DNA of 64,000 nucleotides from contig NZ_QRCU01000032.1 in NCBI RefSeq assembly GCF_003369445.1, positions 111,509 to 175,508 of the forward strand, written 5' to 3'. The notes beneath the pieces were generated by a model. The model was not told the origin of the DNA. It searched no databases and saw only the letters and a program-made list of their open reading frames with translations. Numbering within the stretch: position 1 is the stretch's first letter; every line of letters begins with the position of its first letter. Positions 24,910 through 33,090 of this stretch are shown in pieces. Source of the stretch: Arthrobacter silvisoli. GTDB taxonomy: Bacteria > Actinomycetota > Actinomycetes > Actinomycetales > Micrococcaceae. The translations under genes and the position numbers were made by a program.

Positions 24910-26333
24910 ACACGGCAGCATCACAACTTTTCGGCGGACAGCTCAACGTGGTCAACATCGGCCTGAGCATGTTCGAAGACGACATCCGCAGCCAGGGTGC
25001 GCCCGTACGCACCCTCGACTGGACCCCGCCGGGCGGCGGTAAGCCCGAGGTCATTGCGGCCCTGGACGCCCTGGCCCGCCCGGAGAACGCCGGGCGCATC
25101 GAGGCCGCCAACGCGGAGGCCGTGGACCGCATCAAGAACGCGAAGCCGATGCTCGTGGGCTTCGGCCGGGCGATCGACGTGGTCCCCGGCATGACGCCCA
25201 CCACCATCCTGCACTCCGGCCCGCCCGTGGCCTGGGAGGACATGTCCGGCCCCATGAAGGGTGCCGTCACCGGGGCACTCGTCTTCGAAGGCCTGGCCAA
25301 GGACCTGGCGGACGCCGCCCGCGTGGCTGCAACCGGCGAGATCACCTTCTCGCCGTGCCACGAGCACCAGTGCGTCGGCTCCATGGCCGGCGTCACCAGC
25401 CCGTCCATGTACATGCACGTGGTCCGCAACGAGACCCACGGCAACTACGCCTACACGAACCTGTCCGAGCAGCTCGCCAAGATCCTGCGGATGGGCGCCA
25501 ACGACCAGAGCGTCATCGACCGCCTGGTCTGGATGCGCGACGTCCTGGGCCCCATGCTCAAGGAGGCCGTGGAGTTCACCGGCCCTATCGACCTGCGCCT
25601 CATGCTGGCCCAGGCCCTCCACATGGGCGATGAGGCACACAACCGCAACATCGCCGGCACGGTGCTGCTCTTCCAGGCGCTGGCCCCCGGCCTGCTGCAG
25701 TCCTCCTTCAGCGAAGCGCAGAAGAAGGAAGTGTTCGACTTCATCGCGAGCTCGGACTACTTCTCGGGCCCCACCTGGATGGCCACTGCCAAGGCCGCGC
25801 TCGACGCCGCCCACGGCATCGAAGGCTCCACCGTCGTCACCACCATGGCGCGCAACGGCGTCGAATTCGGCATCCGGGTCTCCGGCCTGCCGGGCAACCA
25901 CTGGCTCACCGGTCCCGCCCAGAAGGTCATCGGTCCCATGTTCGCCGGTTACAAGCCGGAGGATTCCGGCCTGGACATCGGGGACTCGGCCATCACGGAG
26001 ACCTACGGCTTCGGCGGCTTCGCGATGGCCGCGGCCCCGGCCATCGTGGCCCTGGTGGGCGGGACCGTGGAGGACGCCATGGCGTACACGCGGGACATGG
26101 CCCTCATCACCACCGACCAGAACCCGAACGTCACCATTCCGGCCCTCGGCTTCCAGGGCATTCCCACGGGCATCGACGTCCGCAAGGTCCTGGAGACGGG
26201 CATCCTCCCGGTCATCAACACTGCCATCGCGCACAAGGATGCCGGCATCGGCATGATCGGCGCCGGCATCACCCACCCACCGGTCGACGTCTTCGAGAAG
26301 GCAATCCTTGCCCTCGCGGACAAGCTCGCCTGA
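24906..26333 (+). CDS. DUF1116 protein, putative oxamate carbamoyltransferase subunit (AllG/YlbE-like)
   Basis: This 475-residue protein is a full-length DUF1116 member. Recognisable segments are NIGLSMFEDDIRSQGAPVRT, the EITFSPCHEHQCVGSMAGVT block with clustered His and Cys, and MHVVRNETHGNYAYTNLSEQ. It overlaps fdrA by 4 bases (ATGA). The Cys/His cluster looks like a catalytic or metal site, but no role for it is established that I can cite. A Gly-rich C-terminal part (GIGMIGAGITHPPVDVF) completes the family pattern. Confidence 0.85.
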   Translation: MNTAASQLFGGQLNVVNIGLSMFEDDIRSQGAPVRTLDWTPPGGGKPEVIAALDALARPENAGRIEAANAEAVDRIKNAKPMLVGFGRAIDVVPGMTPTTILHSGPPVAWEDMSGPMKGAVTGALVFEGLAKDLADAARVAATGEITFSPCHEHQCVGSMAGVTSPSMYMHVVRNETHGNYAYTNLSEQLAKILRMGANDQSVIDRLVWMRDVLGPMLKEAVEFTGPIDLRLMLAQALHMGDEAHNRNIAGTVLLFQALAPGLLQSSFSEAQKKEVFDFIASSDYFSGPTWMATAKAALDAAHGIEGSTVVTTMARNGVEFGIRVSGLPGNHWLTGPAQKVIGPMFAGYKPEDSGLDIGDSAITETYGFGGFAMAAAPAIVALVGGTVEDAMAYTRDMALITTDQNPNVTIPALGFQGIPTGIDVRKVLETGILPVINTAIAHKDAGIGMIGAGITHPPVDVFEKAILALADKLA

Positions 26334-26357
26334 GCCGGCCCCTAAGAGAAAGCAGTT

Positions 26358-27680
26358 GTGGCGATGACGACTCCGCCCGGCACTGTTGAAAGCACCACCG
26401 CCGAAACCGGGCTCGAATCCGAATTCGAGCACACCCCGGTTCCGGCGACCCACCGGAAGTCCCTCCTGACGGTTTCGGCCGTCTGGTTCGGATTCCCGAT
26501 GATCCTGACCAATGCCGTCCCGGGTGGCCTCGTGGTTGCCCTGCTCGGCTTCTGGCAGGGCCTCGCCGCGATTGTCGTGGCCAACCTCATCATGTTCGTC
26601 TACGTCAGCCTGCTCAGCTACCGGGCCGGAAAGACGGGCAAGAGCTTCGCGCTGCAGGCCACCGAAACCTTCGGCACGGCCGGCTACGCCATCGCCTCGG
26701 GCTTCCTGGCCACCGTGGTGGTGGGCTGGTTCGCCTTCAACACCGGCGCCACCGGGGCGAGCCTGAACAAGGCCTTCGGCTGGAACGAAACCCTGGTGGT
26801 GGCGATCGCCGGCGTCGCGTTCATCGCAGTGACCTACCTCGGCATCAAGGCGCTGTCCTGGCTGGGTGCCATCGCGGCTCCGCTGTTCATCGTGGCGGTG
26901 GTGGTCGCCATCGCGATCGCCGCGCAGAGCCATGACCTGGGGCAGATCGTGAACTTCCAGGGCGTGGGCGGGGGCGCCATGACCTTCGGCGTGGCCGTCA
27001 CTTCGATCATGGCCACCTTCGCCGACTCGGGCACCATGACGGCGGACTTCACCCGCTGGTCGAAGAACGGCCGCGAAGCGGTGCTCGCCACTGCCACCGC
27101 ATTCCCGTTCGCGAGCCTCGTCGCACAGCTCAGCGGCGGCCTGCTGGTGGCGGCCGGGGCGATCGCCTCGGCCCAGACCGCGGGCGGCGACTTCACGCCG
27201 ATCCTCACGGGTGTGAACAACCCGTTGCTGAATGCCCTGGTGGTGGTCTTCGTGGTCATCAACCTCGGCTCGGTGTGCACGCACTGCCTGTACAACGGAG
27301 CCCTGGGCTGGTCCCACCTGACCCGCTCGAAGATGCGCCTGCTCACCCTGGTGCTGGGCGTGATCGGCGTGGCCGTTGCGCTGCTGGGCGTGTGGAGCCT
27401 CTTCGTGAACTGGCTCGCCTTCCTCGGAGTGATCGTTCCGCCGCTTGGTGCCGTGCTCATCGCCGACCAGATCATCCTGCGCAAGCGGCTTGCCGGCCGC
27501 GCCGAGTCGAAGATCCGCCCGACGGCGTTCATCGCCTGGGCGATCGGTGCAGTGGCCGCCGTCGTGGTCCACTTCGGCGCACCGATGCTTTCGGACGCGG
27601 TGGTGGGCCTGGTGGTCGGGCTTGTGGCATACCTTGCGGTTGAGTCGCTGTCCGGAAAGACGGCCGCGACGAAAGCCTAG
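26358..27680 (+). CDS. NCS1-family cytosine/purine/allantoin-type permease
   Basis: This membrane protein has 440 residues and about twelve helices. The CodB-like substrate region reads SIMATFADSGTMTADFTRWS, preceded by LSYRAGKTGKSFALQATETF. The GTG at 26358 and an ATG two codons later are both possible starts. It lies 24 bp after the DUF1116 gene and is presumably the importer of the substrate of this operon, such as a ureide, hydantoin or pyrimidine-like compound. The substrate cannot be named from sequence. Confidence 0.88.
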   Translation: MAMTTPPGTVESTTAETGLESEFEHTPVPATHRKSLLTVSAVWFGFPMILTNAVPGGLVVALLGFWQGLAAIVVANLIMFVYVSLLSYRAGKTGKSFALQATETFGTAGYAIASGFLATVVVGWFAFNTGATGASLNKAFGWNETLVVAIAGVAFIAVTYLGIKALSWLGAIAAPLFIVAVVVAIAIAAQSHDLGQIVNFQGVGGGAMTFGVAVTSIMATFADSGTMTADFTRWSKNGREAVLATATAFPFASLVAQLSGGLLVAAGAIASAQTAGGDFTPILTGVNNPLLNALVVVFVVINLGSVCTHCLYNGALGWSHLTRSKMRLLTLVLGVIGVAVALLGVWSLFVNWLAFLGVIVPPLGAVLIADQIILRKRLAGRAESKIRPTAFIAWAIGAVAAVVVHFGAPMLSDAVVGLVVGLVAYLAVESLSGKTAATKA

Positions 27681-27689
27681 CGCTCTGTA

Positions 27690-27722
27690 GCGAAAGGCCG
27701 GGAGCGATCTCCCGGTCTTTCG
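27690..27722. terminator. Bidirectional terminator
   Basis: GCGAAAGGCCGGGAG and CTCCCGGTCTTTCGC pair around CGAT with one G-T pair. The stem carries A-rich and T-rich ends, so it can serve the rightward permease transcript and the leftward gene ending at 27726. Confidence 0.8.
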
Positions 27723-27725
27723 CCG

Positions 27726-28286
27726 TTAGGGCTTACCGCGCCTTGGGGCGGCACCTGCCGCGTGCTCGGCGTCCTCCAGCGCCCTGGCGAGCTGCTCGAC
27801 GGCGGCCGGGTAGCCGCCGTCGGCCATTAGCCGGGAGGATTCCGCCTGCCGCATGGCGCGGAAGAACTCCGCGGTGGACGGCACCCGGGCATCGCTCATG
27901 GCGGGGTAGTCGATCTGCCGGCCGGGGTCGAGCTCGTAGAGCTGCCAGCGCCGCAGGATGTCCCGGTGCCGGGCAGCGGTGGCGGCGTGCACGCTTTGCT
28001 GCCGGCGCAGCTCACCCACCTTGCGTTCGCCAAACAGGGCGGCCACCGCAGTGACGGCCGCGAGGCAGAAGAGGACGAGCCCGACGGCGGGGGAGACCAG
28101 CGCAGGAACGAGCAATGCCGGCACGATCACCACGAGCCCGGCGAAGGCGTTCCAGAAGAAGGCGTCCGGTTCCTGGTCCTGCTTCTTCCGAAGCGACAGG
28201 ACGGTGGCCGCCACGGCTGCGATGAGCAAGACCGCCCAGAAAACGGTCTGCCAAAGGCTCAGCTGGACTCCGGATATGGCGGACAT
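27726..28286 (-). CDS. Hypothetical membrane protein
   Basis: The gene starts at the ATG at 28286 (MSAISGVQLSLWQTVFWAVL), which has CGGAGG 9 bases upstream. The 186-residue product has one membrane helix (TVFWAVLLIAAVAATVLSL), a basic loop (RKKQDQE), two more hydrophobic segments (FAGLVVIVPALLVPALV and AVGLVLFCLAAVTAVAALFG), and a helical cytoplasmic tail containing LRRQQSVHAATAARHRDILR. No family is recognised. It has no close operon partner. Confidence 0.75.
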   Translation of the reverse strand: MSAISGVQLSLWQTVFWAVLLIAAVAATVLSLRKKQDQEPDAFFWNAFAGLVVIVPALLVPALVSPAVGLVLFCLAAVTAVAALFGERKVGELRRQQSVHAATAARHRDILRRWQLYELDPGRQIDYPAMSDARVPSTAEFFRAMRQAESSRLMADGGYPAAVEQLARALEDAEHAAGAAPRRGKP

Positions 28287-28360
28287 CTGGACACCTCCGC
28301 ACGCTGCAGGGCCGCCTTTTATCCAGTATGCGCCGGAGCCGGAACGGTGGCGAGTGGGGG

Positions 28361-28771
28361 CTAGGCCTTGGCCTTCTTGTCCTTGTCGGCGGCCTTGTCC
28401 GCTGCCTTTTTCGCGTCCTTGATGCGCTGCGTTTCCGAACGGACGGCGGCGTGCGTGGCGCGTTCGACGACGAGCCACTGCGGCGGTGCGGCCAGCAGGG
28501 CGGTGATTTCCGCCGTCGTCAACGGCTCCGTGATGCCGCCGCGGACCAGGCCGCCGATGGAGATGTTGAGCTTCTGCGCCACGACGGGGCGCGGGTGCGG
28601 GCCGTTGCGGCGCAGTTCGGCCAGCCACTCCGGCGGGTTGGACTGCAGTTCCGCGAACTCGGCGCGGGTGACGGCCGAGTCCTGGAACTCCTGGGGAGTC
28701 GCGGGCAGGTAGATGCCAAGCTTCTTCGCAGCGGTGGCCGGCTTCATGGCTTGGGGGCTCGGGGTCTTCAT
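28361..28771 (-). CDS. DUF5997 family protein
   Basis: This 136-residue protein is mostly Ala/Lys-rich and soluble. The recognisable core is KLGIYLPATPQEFQDSAVTR, LRRNGPHPRPVVAQKLNIS and GGLVRGGITEPLTTAEITAL. The C-terminus is a Lys/Ala repeat (KDAKKAADKAADKDKKAKA). In related actinobacteria it is commonly found beside an HTH-less LysR-type substrate-binding protein; here that partner lies 6 kb away at 35028. The function is unknown. Confidence 0.8.
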   Translation of the reverse strand: MKTPSPQAMKPATAAKKLGIYLPATPQEFQDSAVTRAEFAELQSNPPEWLAELRRNGPHPRPVVAQKLNISIGGLVRGGITEPLTTAEITALLAAPPQWLVVERATHAAVRSETQRIKDAKKAADKAADKDKKAKA

Positions 28772-28836
28772 TGTTCAAGGGTATCCCCGCGCGCGGGTGC
28801 CGGGCGCGGAATGCCGATCGCGCGGTCACATAGGTG

Positions 28837-28869
28837 TTTGCGGTGCAATCCGTTGTGTAGCACCGCAAA
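28837..28869. promoter_or_regulatory. 10-bp inverted repeat upstream of the molybdate regulator
   Basis: TTTGCGGTGC (28837-28846) and GCACCGCAAA (28860-28869) are perfect inverted arms 13 bp apart. They end 20 bp before the preferred start of the HTH/TOBE gene and touch the alternative ATG at 28869. Autoregulation or molybdate control of the mod operon is the likely role. Confidence 0.75.
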
Positions 28870-28889
28870 TGCGTACTTATGATGAATCC

Positions 28890-29300
28890 ATGCCGCAGAT
28901 ACGAGTTTCCGAGGCCGCCCGCTTCCTCGGCGTGAGCGATGACACCGTGCGCCGCTGGATCGACAACGGGGCCCTGACCGGGAAAAAGGACGAGTCCGGC
29001 CGAGTGGTGGTGGACGGCTTGGAGCTCGCGCACCTGGCCCGCGAACAGGCCGCGTTGCCGGATGACCCGGCCCGCGCTGGGAGCTCCGCGCGCAACCGTT
29101 TCGTGGGGCTGGTCACCGGAATCACGGCGGACAAAGTCATGGCGCAGGTGGAACTGCAGTGCGGGCCCTTCCGCGTGGTTTCCCTGATGAGCAGCGAGGC
29201 CGTGCGCGAACTCGGACTGGAGTTGGGCTCCGTGGCCACCGCCGTCGTCAAGGCCACCACCGTCATCATCGAAACACCTCAGGGAAAGGGCATCGCATGA
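28890..29300 (+). CDS. HTH (excisionase/MerR-type) plus TOBE molybdate-binding regulator
   Basis: The 136-residue protein reads [31 protein letters not shown] as an N-terminal DNA-binding helix-turn-helix, then a TOBE/Mop domain ([20 protein letters not shown] to TTVIIETP) that binds molybdate or tungstate. The start at 28890 fits family starts; an ATG seven codons earlier is possible. It overlaps modA by 4 bases, so regulator and transporter are made together. It probably acts as a one-piece equivalent of ModE. Confidence 0.87.
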   Translation: MPQIRVSEAARFLGVSDDTVRRWIDNGALTGKKDESGRVVVDGLELAHLAREQAALPDDPARAGSSARNRFVGLVTGITADKVMAQVELQCGPFRVVSLMSSEAVRELGLELGSVATAVVKATTVIIETPQGKGIA

Positions 29301-30106
29301 GGAACGCATTCCGGAAGGCCGCGGCATTGCTCGCCGCGGGTGCCCTGGCTGCCGGAATCGCCGGCTGCGCGGGAAAGCCCGGCCCCGCAAACAGCCCGGC
29401 CGACGGCAACGCCAGCGTGGCTCGGGCGCTCTCCGGAACGGTGACCGTCTATGCCGCGGCGTCCCTGAAGGAGACGTTCACCGAGCTGGCCTCCGCCTTC
29501 GAAGCAGCCCACCCCGGTACCAAGGTCATGCTGAACTTCGCCGGCTCCTCGGACCTGGCCACCCAGATCAGCCAGGGCGCCCCCGCCGACGTCTTCGCCT
29601 CGGCCGACACCAGGAACATGGCCAGGCTCTCCGACGCCTCCCTGCTGGACGGTGGGCCCAGGAACTTCGCCACGAACGTCTTGGAGATCGCCGTTCCACG
29701 GGCCAATCCGGCGTCGGTCTCGTCCTTCGCGGACCTCCCCAAACCGGGCGTGAAAGTCGTGGTCTGCGCGCCCCAGGTGCCCTGCGGCGCGGCCGCCGAA
29801 AAAGTGGAGAAGGCCACGGGAACCACGCTGAAGCCCGTGAGCGAGGAGTCCTCCGTGACCGACGTCCTCGGCAAGGTCAGCTCCGGCGAAGCCGACGCCG
29901 GGCTGGTCTACGTCACCGATGTGAAGACCGCCGGCGACAAGGTCAAGGGCATCCCCTTCACCGAAGCGGCCCAGGCCGTGAACACCTACCCGATCGGGAC
30001 CGTCGGATCCAGCAAGAACAAGGACCTGGCGCGGGCGTTCATCGAACTGGTCACCGGCAGCGAGGGCAGGAAAGTCCTGGCCGACGCCGGGTTCGGCGCC
30101 CCGTGA
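29297..30106 (+). CDS. modA: Molybdate ABC transporter substrate-binding lipoprotein
   Basis: The 269-residue protein begins with a lipoprotein signal peptide ([20 protein letters not shown], then IAGCAG with the lipidated Cys at about residue 24). The mature part has the ModA pattern: [70 protein letters not shown] and LVYVTDV. It binds molybdate outside the membrane and passes it to ModB. The ATG overlaps the upstream stop. Confidence 0.95.
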   Translation: MRNAFRKAAALLAAGALAAGIAGCAGKPGPANSPADGNASVARALSGTVTVYAAASLKETFTELASAFEAAHPGTKVMLNFAGSSDLATQISQGAPADVFASADTRNMARLSDASLLDGGPRNFATNVLEIAVPRANPASVSSFADLPKPGVKVVVCAPQVPCGAAAEKVEKATGTTLKPVSEESSVTDVLGKVSSGEADAGLVYVTDVKTAGDKVKGIPFTEAAQAVNTYPIGTVGSSKNKDLARAFIELVTGSEGRKVLADAGFGAP

Positions 30107-30954
30107 CCACCTCCCGGAACGGTACCGCGAACGATACTCCGGACGCTTCCCCGGACAGCGGGGGGCACGGCTACAGCGGCGTTCCGCGCTGGCTGTACCT
30201 GCCGGCCGCCGTCGGGGCCCTCTTCGTCATGCTGCCCCTGGCGGCGATGCTGGCGAAGGTCAACTGGAGCCAGTTCATTCCGCTGGTCACGTCCGCCGCC
30301 TCCCTCGATGCGCTCGGCCTGAGCCTGCGGACTTCCGCCGCGAGCACCGTGGTCTGCCTGGTCTTCGGGGTGCCGCTTGCCATGGTGCTGGCGCGCCGGC
30401 CGTTCCGCGGGCAGCGCCTGCTGCGGGCCTTCGTGCTGCTGCCGCTGGTGCTTCCGCCGGTGGTGGGCGGCATCGCGCTGCTCTACACCTTCGGACGCCA
30501 GGGCCTGCTGGGGAAAACCCTTGAACTGGCGGGCATCCAGATTGCCTTTTCCACCACCGCCGTGGTCCTGGCCCAGGCCTTCGTGGCCCTGCCGTTCCTG
30601 GTGGTCAGCCTTGAAGGTGCATTGCGCACCGCGGGCAAGCGCTATGAAGCCGTAGCCGCGACCCTCGGCGCCGGCCCCACCACCGTGCTGCGCCGCGTGA
30701 CCCTGCCGCTCGTCATGCCGGGGCTGGCCTCTGGCGCGGTGCTGTCCTTCGCCCGCAGCCTCGGCGAATTCGGCGCCACCCTCACCTTCGCCGGCAGCCT
30801 GCAGGGCGTCACCCGGACCCTGCCGCTGGAAATCTACCTGGAGCGGGAGGCCGACGCCGATGCCGCCGTCGCGCTGTCCCTGCTGCTGGTGGCGGTGGCG
30901 GTGGCCGTGGTCGGGCTGTCCTACCGGAAACCTGGCAGGCAGGTGGCCGCATGA
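30103..30954 (+). CDS. modB: Molybdate ABC transporter permease
   Basis: This permease has 283 residues, a GTG start at 30103 overlapping the modA stop, and about six membrane helices. The EAA loop that docks on the ATPase is [20 protein letters not shown] with [11 protein letters not shown] following. It forms the membrane channel for molybdate and overlaps modC by 4 bases. Confidence 0.95.
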   Translation: MTTSRNGTANDTPDASPDSGGHGYSGVPRWLYLPAAVGALFVMLPLAAMLAKVNWSQFIPLVTSAASLDALGLSLRTSAASTVVCLVFGVPLAMVLARRPFRGQRLLRAFVLLPLVLPPVVGGIALLYTFGRQGLLGKTLELAGIQIAFSTTAVVLAQAFVALPFLVVSLEGALRTAGKRYEAVAATLGAGPTTVLRRVTLPLVMPGLASGAVLSFARSLGEFGATLTFAGSLQGVTRTLPLEIYLEREADADAAVALSLLLVAVAVAVVGLSYRKPGRQVAA

Positions 30955-32012
30955 CCTTCCGGATGACGGCCCGCGTGCACGGGCGCCTGGAGGCCAGGTT
31001 CACTGTCGCACCCGGCGAGACGGTGGCGGTCCTCGGGCCGAACGGTGCCGGAAAATCCACCCTGCTCGCCGTGGCCGCCGGGCTCCTGAAGCCCGACGCC
31101 GGGTCCGTCCGTTTGGGGGACAAGGTTCTGTTTGAGCGCGACGGCGGCAAGCACGGCTGGGTGCCGCCGCATCTGCGTGGGGTGGCCCTGCTGGCCCAGG
31201 AGCCGCTGCTGTTTCCGCACCTGAGTGTGCTGGACAACGTGGCCTTCGCGCCGCGCAGCGCCGGGCAGCGGCGGGCGACGTCGCGGGAGACGGCGCGGCG
31301 CTGGCTGGCCGAGGTGGACGCCCTGGACCTGGCCGGGCGCCGTCCCGGGCAGCTCTCCGGCGGGCAGGCACAGCGTGTTGCCGTGGCCCGCGCGCTGGCC
31401 GCCGAACCGGAGCTCCTCCTCCTGGACGAGCCGATGGCCGCCCTGGACATCCACGCCGCGCCCCAGCTGCGCAGGATGCTGAAGCGGGTGCTGGCCGGCC
31501 GCAGCGCGGTGATCGTCACCCACGATGTGCTGGACGCCCTCCTGCTCGCGGACCGGATCGTGGTGCTGGAGAAGGGCCGGATCGTGGAGGAAGGGCCTGT
31601 CCGCGAAGTGCTCGGCCGCCCGCGCAGCGCCTTTGCCGCCGGGCTCGCGGGGCTGAACCTGCTGGCCGGGACGGTCACCGCCGGGGGGCTGCTCGTTTCA
31701 GGACCCGGCGACGCGGGTGGGCAGGCAGTCTCCGGAACATCCGACGGCGAGGCGTTGGCCGGGGAGCCCGGCGTCGCCGCGTTCCCGCCGTCGGCCGTTT
31801 CCGTCTTCCCGGAGCTGCCGCACGGCAGTCCCCGCAACTGCCTGCCCGTGGTGATCACGGATCTCGAGCCGCACGCCGGCGGGATCAGGGTGCGGGCCGG
31901 GGAACTGGCAGCCGACATCACCCCGGCGGCCTCGGCCGAACTGGGACTGGAGCCGGGGATGGCGGTGTATTTCGTGGTGAAGTCGGCCGAGGTGCAGGTC
32001 TACGCGGCCTGA
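30951..32012 (+). CDS. modC: Molybdate ABC transporter ATP-binding protein
   Basis: The ATPase is 353 residues. Walker A is GPNGAGKST, the Q-loop [12 protein letters not shown], signature [15 protein letters not shown] and Walker [13 protein letters not shown]; the switch His is in [21 protein letters not shown]-terminal TOBE domain ([20 protein letters not shown] to [10 protein letters not shown]) follows a Gly/Ser-rich stretch. It energises ModAB and closes the operon. Confidence 0.95.
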   Translation: MTFRMTARVHGRLEARFTVAPGETVAVLGPNGAGKSTLLAVAAGLLKPDAGSVRLGDKVLFERDGGKHGWVPPHLRGVALLAQEPLLFPHLSVLDNVAFAPRSAGQRRATSRETARRWLAEVDALDLAGRRPGQLSGGQAQRVAVARALAAEPELLLLDEPMAALDIHAAPQLRRMLKRVLAGRSAVIVTHDVLDALLLADRIVVLEKGRIVEEGPVREVLGRPRSAFAAGLAGLNLLAGTVTAGGLLVSGPGDAGGQAVSGTSDGEALAGEPGVAAFPPSAVSVFPELPHGSPRNCLPVVITDLEPHAGGIRVRAGELAADITPAASAELGLEPGMAVYFVVKSAEVQVYAA

Positions 32013-32035
32013 CTTTGCGGTCTGTCCTGCCGGGT

Positions 32036-32893
32036 TTACGGCATCCGGGCGAGCTGCGCGCAGGCCTCCCACAGGCGCCGGCGGGCTTCCGGGTCCGACC
32101 CCATGCCCGGCGTCGGGAGTTCCTTGCGCTTGGCCCAGAGCTTTCCGGAAACGGACGCGGTTTCCGGTGCGGTGGCGAGCCAGAGCGGAGTGTCCGCCGC
32201 CTTGTCGGCCGGTGCGCCGAAGGTGTTCGTGATCCAGCGGAACGGGCCGCCGACGTCCTGCAGCAGCGAGGTGTTCCTGACCAACCCCGGGTGGACGGCG
32301 TTCGCCACTACGCCCGAGCCGGACAGCCGTTCGGCGAACTCCTGGGTGAGGAGGACACGGGCGAGCATCGTAGGCGGTGTCGAGCGCAGGTAGCTGTACG
32401 TGCCATTTGCGGTCTGGAGGTCGTCGAAGTTGAGCTTCGTGTTTCCGTACCTGGACGCGATATTGACGATGCGGGAGGTGCGCGGCCCCGCCGTGGCGGC
32501 GTTCTTCAGGGCATCGACCAGGAGGTTCGTCAACAGGAAGTAGGCCATCACGTTGGTGGCGAAGGTCAATTCGAGCCCGTCGGGGGTCACGTGGCGCTCC
32601 TTGCGGAACACTCCCGCCGCGTTGACGAGAACGTCGAGCTTGCCGTGGCGGGAGAGGAAACCGCCTGCCGCTGCGCGGATGGAGGATTGCTCCGAGAGGT
32701 CGCAGGCCAGCGGCTCCAGCAGGGCGCCGGGCACGAGTTGCTCGATGCTCTTGGCCGCCTCCTCCGCGCGCGCCGTGGAGCGGCCGACCACCACCACCAG
32801 GGCGCCTTCGCGCGCAAGACCGGTTGCCACGGCTCCTCCCAAGCCGCCGGTTGCTCCCGTAACCAACGCTACGGTGCCCTTCATGGAAGCCAT
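32036..32893 (-). CDS. SDR-family oxidoreductase with altered catalytic tetrad
   Basis: From the Met at 32893 (MASMKGTVALVTGATGGLGG) the product has 285 residues; AGGGGG upstream supports this start over a Met at 32959. It has a Rossmann cofactor site (TGATGGLGGAVA), LVNAAGVF and the catalytic-Ser strand IVNIASRYG. The YxxxK pair expected about 25 residues later, as in retinol-dehydrogenase-like SDRs (YGQSKLAN), is instead STPPTMLAR, so both the catalytic Tyr and Lys are replaced. It may be an inactive homologue or a binding protein. It is a lone gene, convergent with modC. Confidence 0.82.
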   Translation of the reverse strand: MASMKGTVALVTGATGGLGGAVATGLAREGALVVVVGRSTARAEEAAKSIEQLVPGALLEPLACDLSEQSSIRAAAGGFLSRHGKLDVLVNAAGVFRKERHVTPDGLELTFATNVMAYFLLTNLLVDALKNAATAGPRTSRIVNIASRYGNTKLNFDDLQTANGTYSYLRSTPPTMLARVLLTQEFAERLSGSGVVANAVHPGLVRNTSLLQDVGGPFRWITNTFGAPADKAADTPLWLATAPETASVSGKLWAKRKELPTPGMGSDPEARRRLWEACAQLARMP

Positions 32894-33005
32894 CGTCTTC
32901 GCCCCCTGCGGCCTTGTTCCCTTGGGATCCGGGGTGTCCTTCGGGTCCGGCAACATCACAGCACACCGTGGTTGGGTTGACCAGATGCGCCGGGTCGCCG
33001 GTACG

Positions 33006-33041
33006 CTGCGGGGTCGCCGGAAAGTTCCAGCGACCCCGCAG
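33006..33041. terminator. Perfect 12-bp hairpin downstream of the amino-acid permease
   Basis: CTGCGGGGTCGC (33006-33017) and GCGACCCCGCAG (33030-33041) pair around a 12-nt loop. It lies after the stop of the leftward permease. No U-run follows, so it may be a transcript-end stabiliser rather than an intrinsic terminator. Confidence 0.55.
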
Positions 33042-33090
33042 TGTTCCCGCGATTTCGGCGCGCCAGTTCTAAGGCGCGCCAGCCGAAGCG

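Noticed and set aside
24921..27572. An 883-codon open frame on the minus strand opposite fdrA, the DUF1116 gene and the permease
   Set aside because: It is antisense to three well-supported genes, rich in His/Gly/Asp from reversed GC-rich codons, and matches no family.
33050..33080. Two GGCGCGCC sites flanking a short spacer, considered as an attachment or insertion mark
   Set aside because: Eight-base GC palindromes are common in this composition, and no integrase, transposase or target duplication is nearby.
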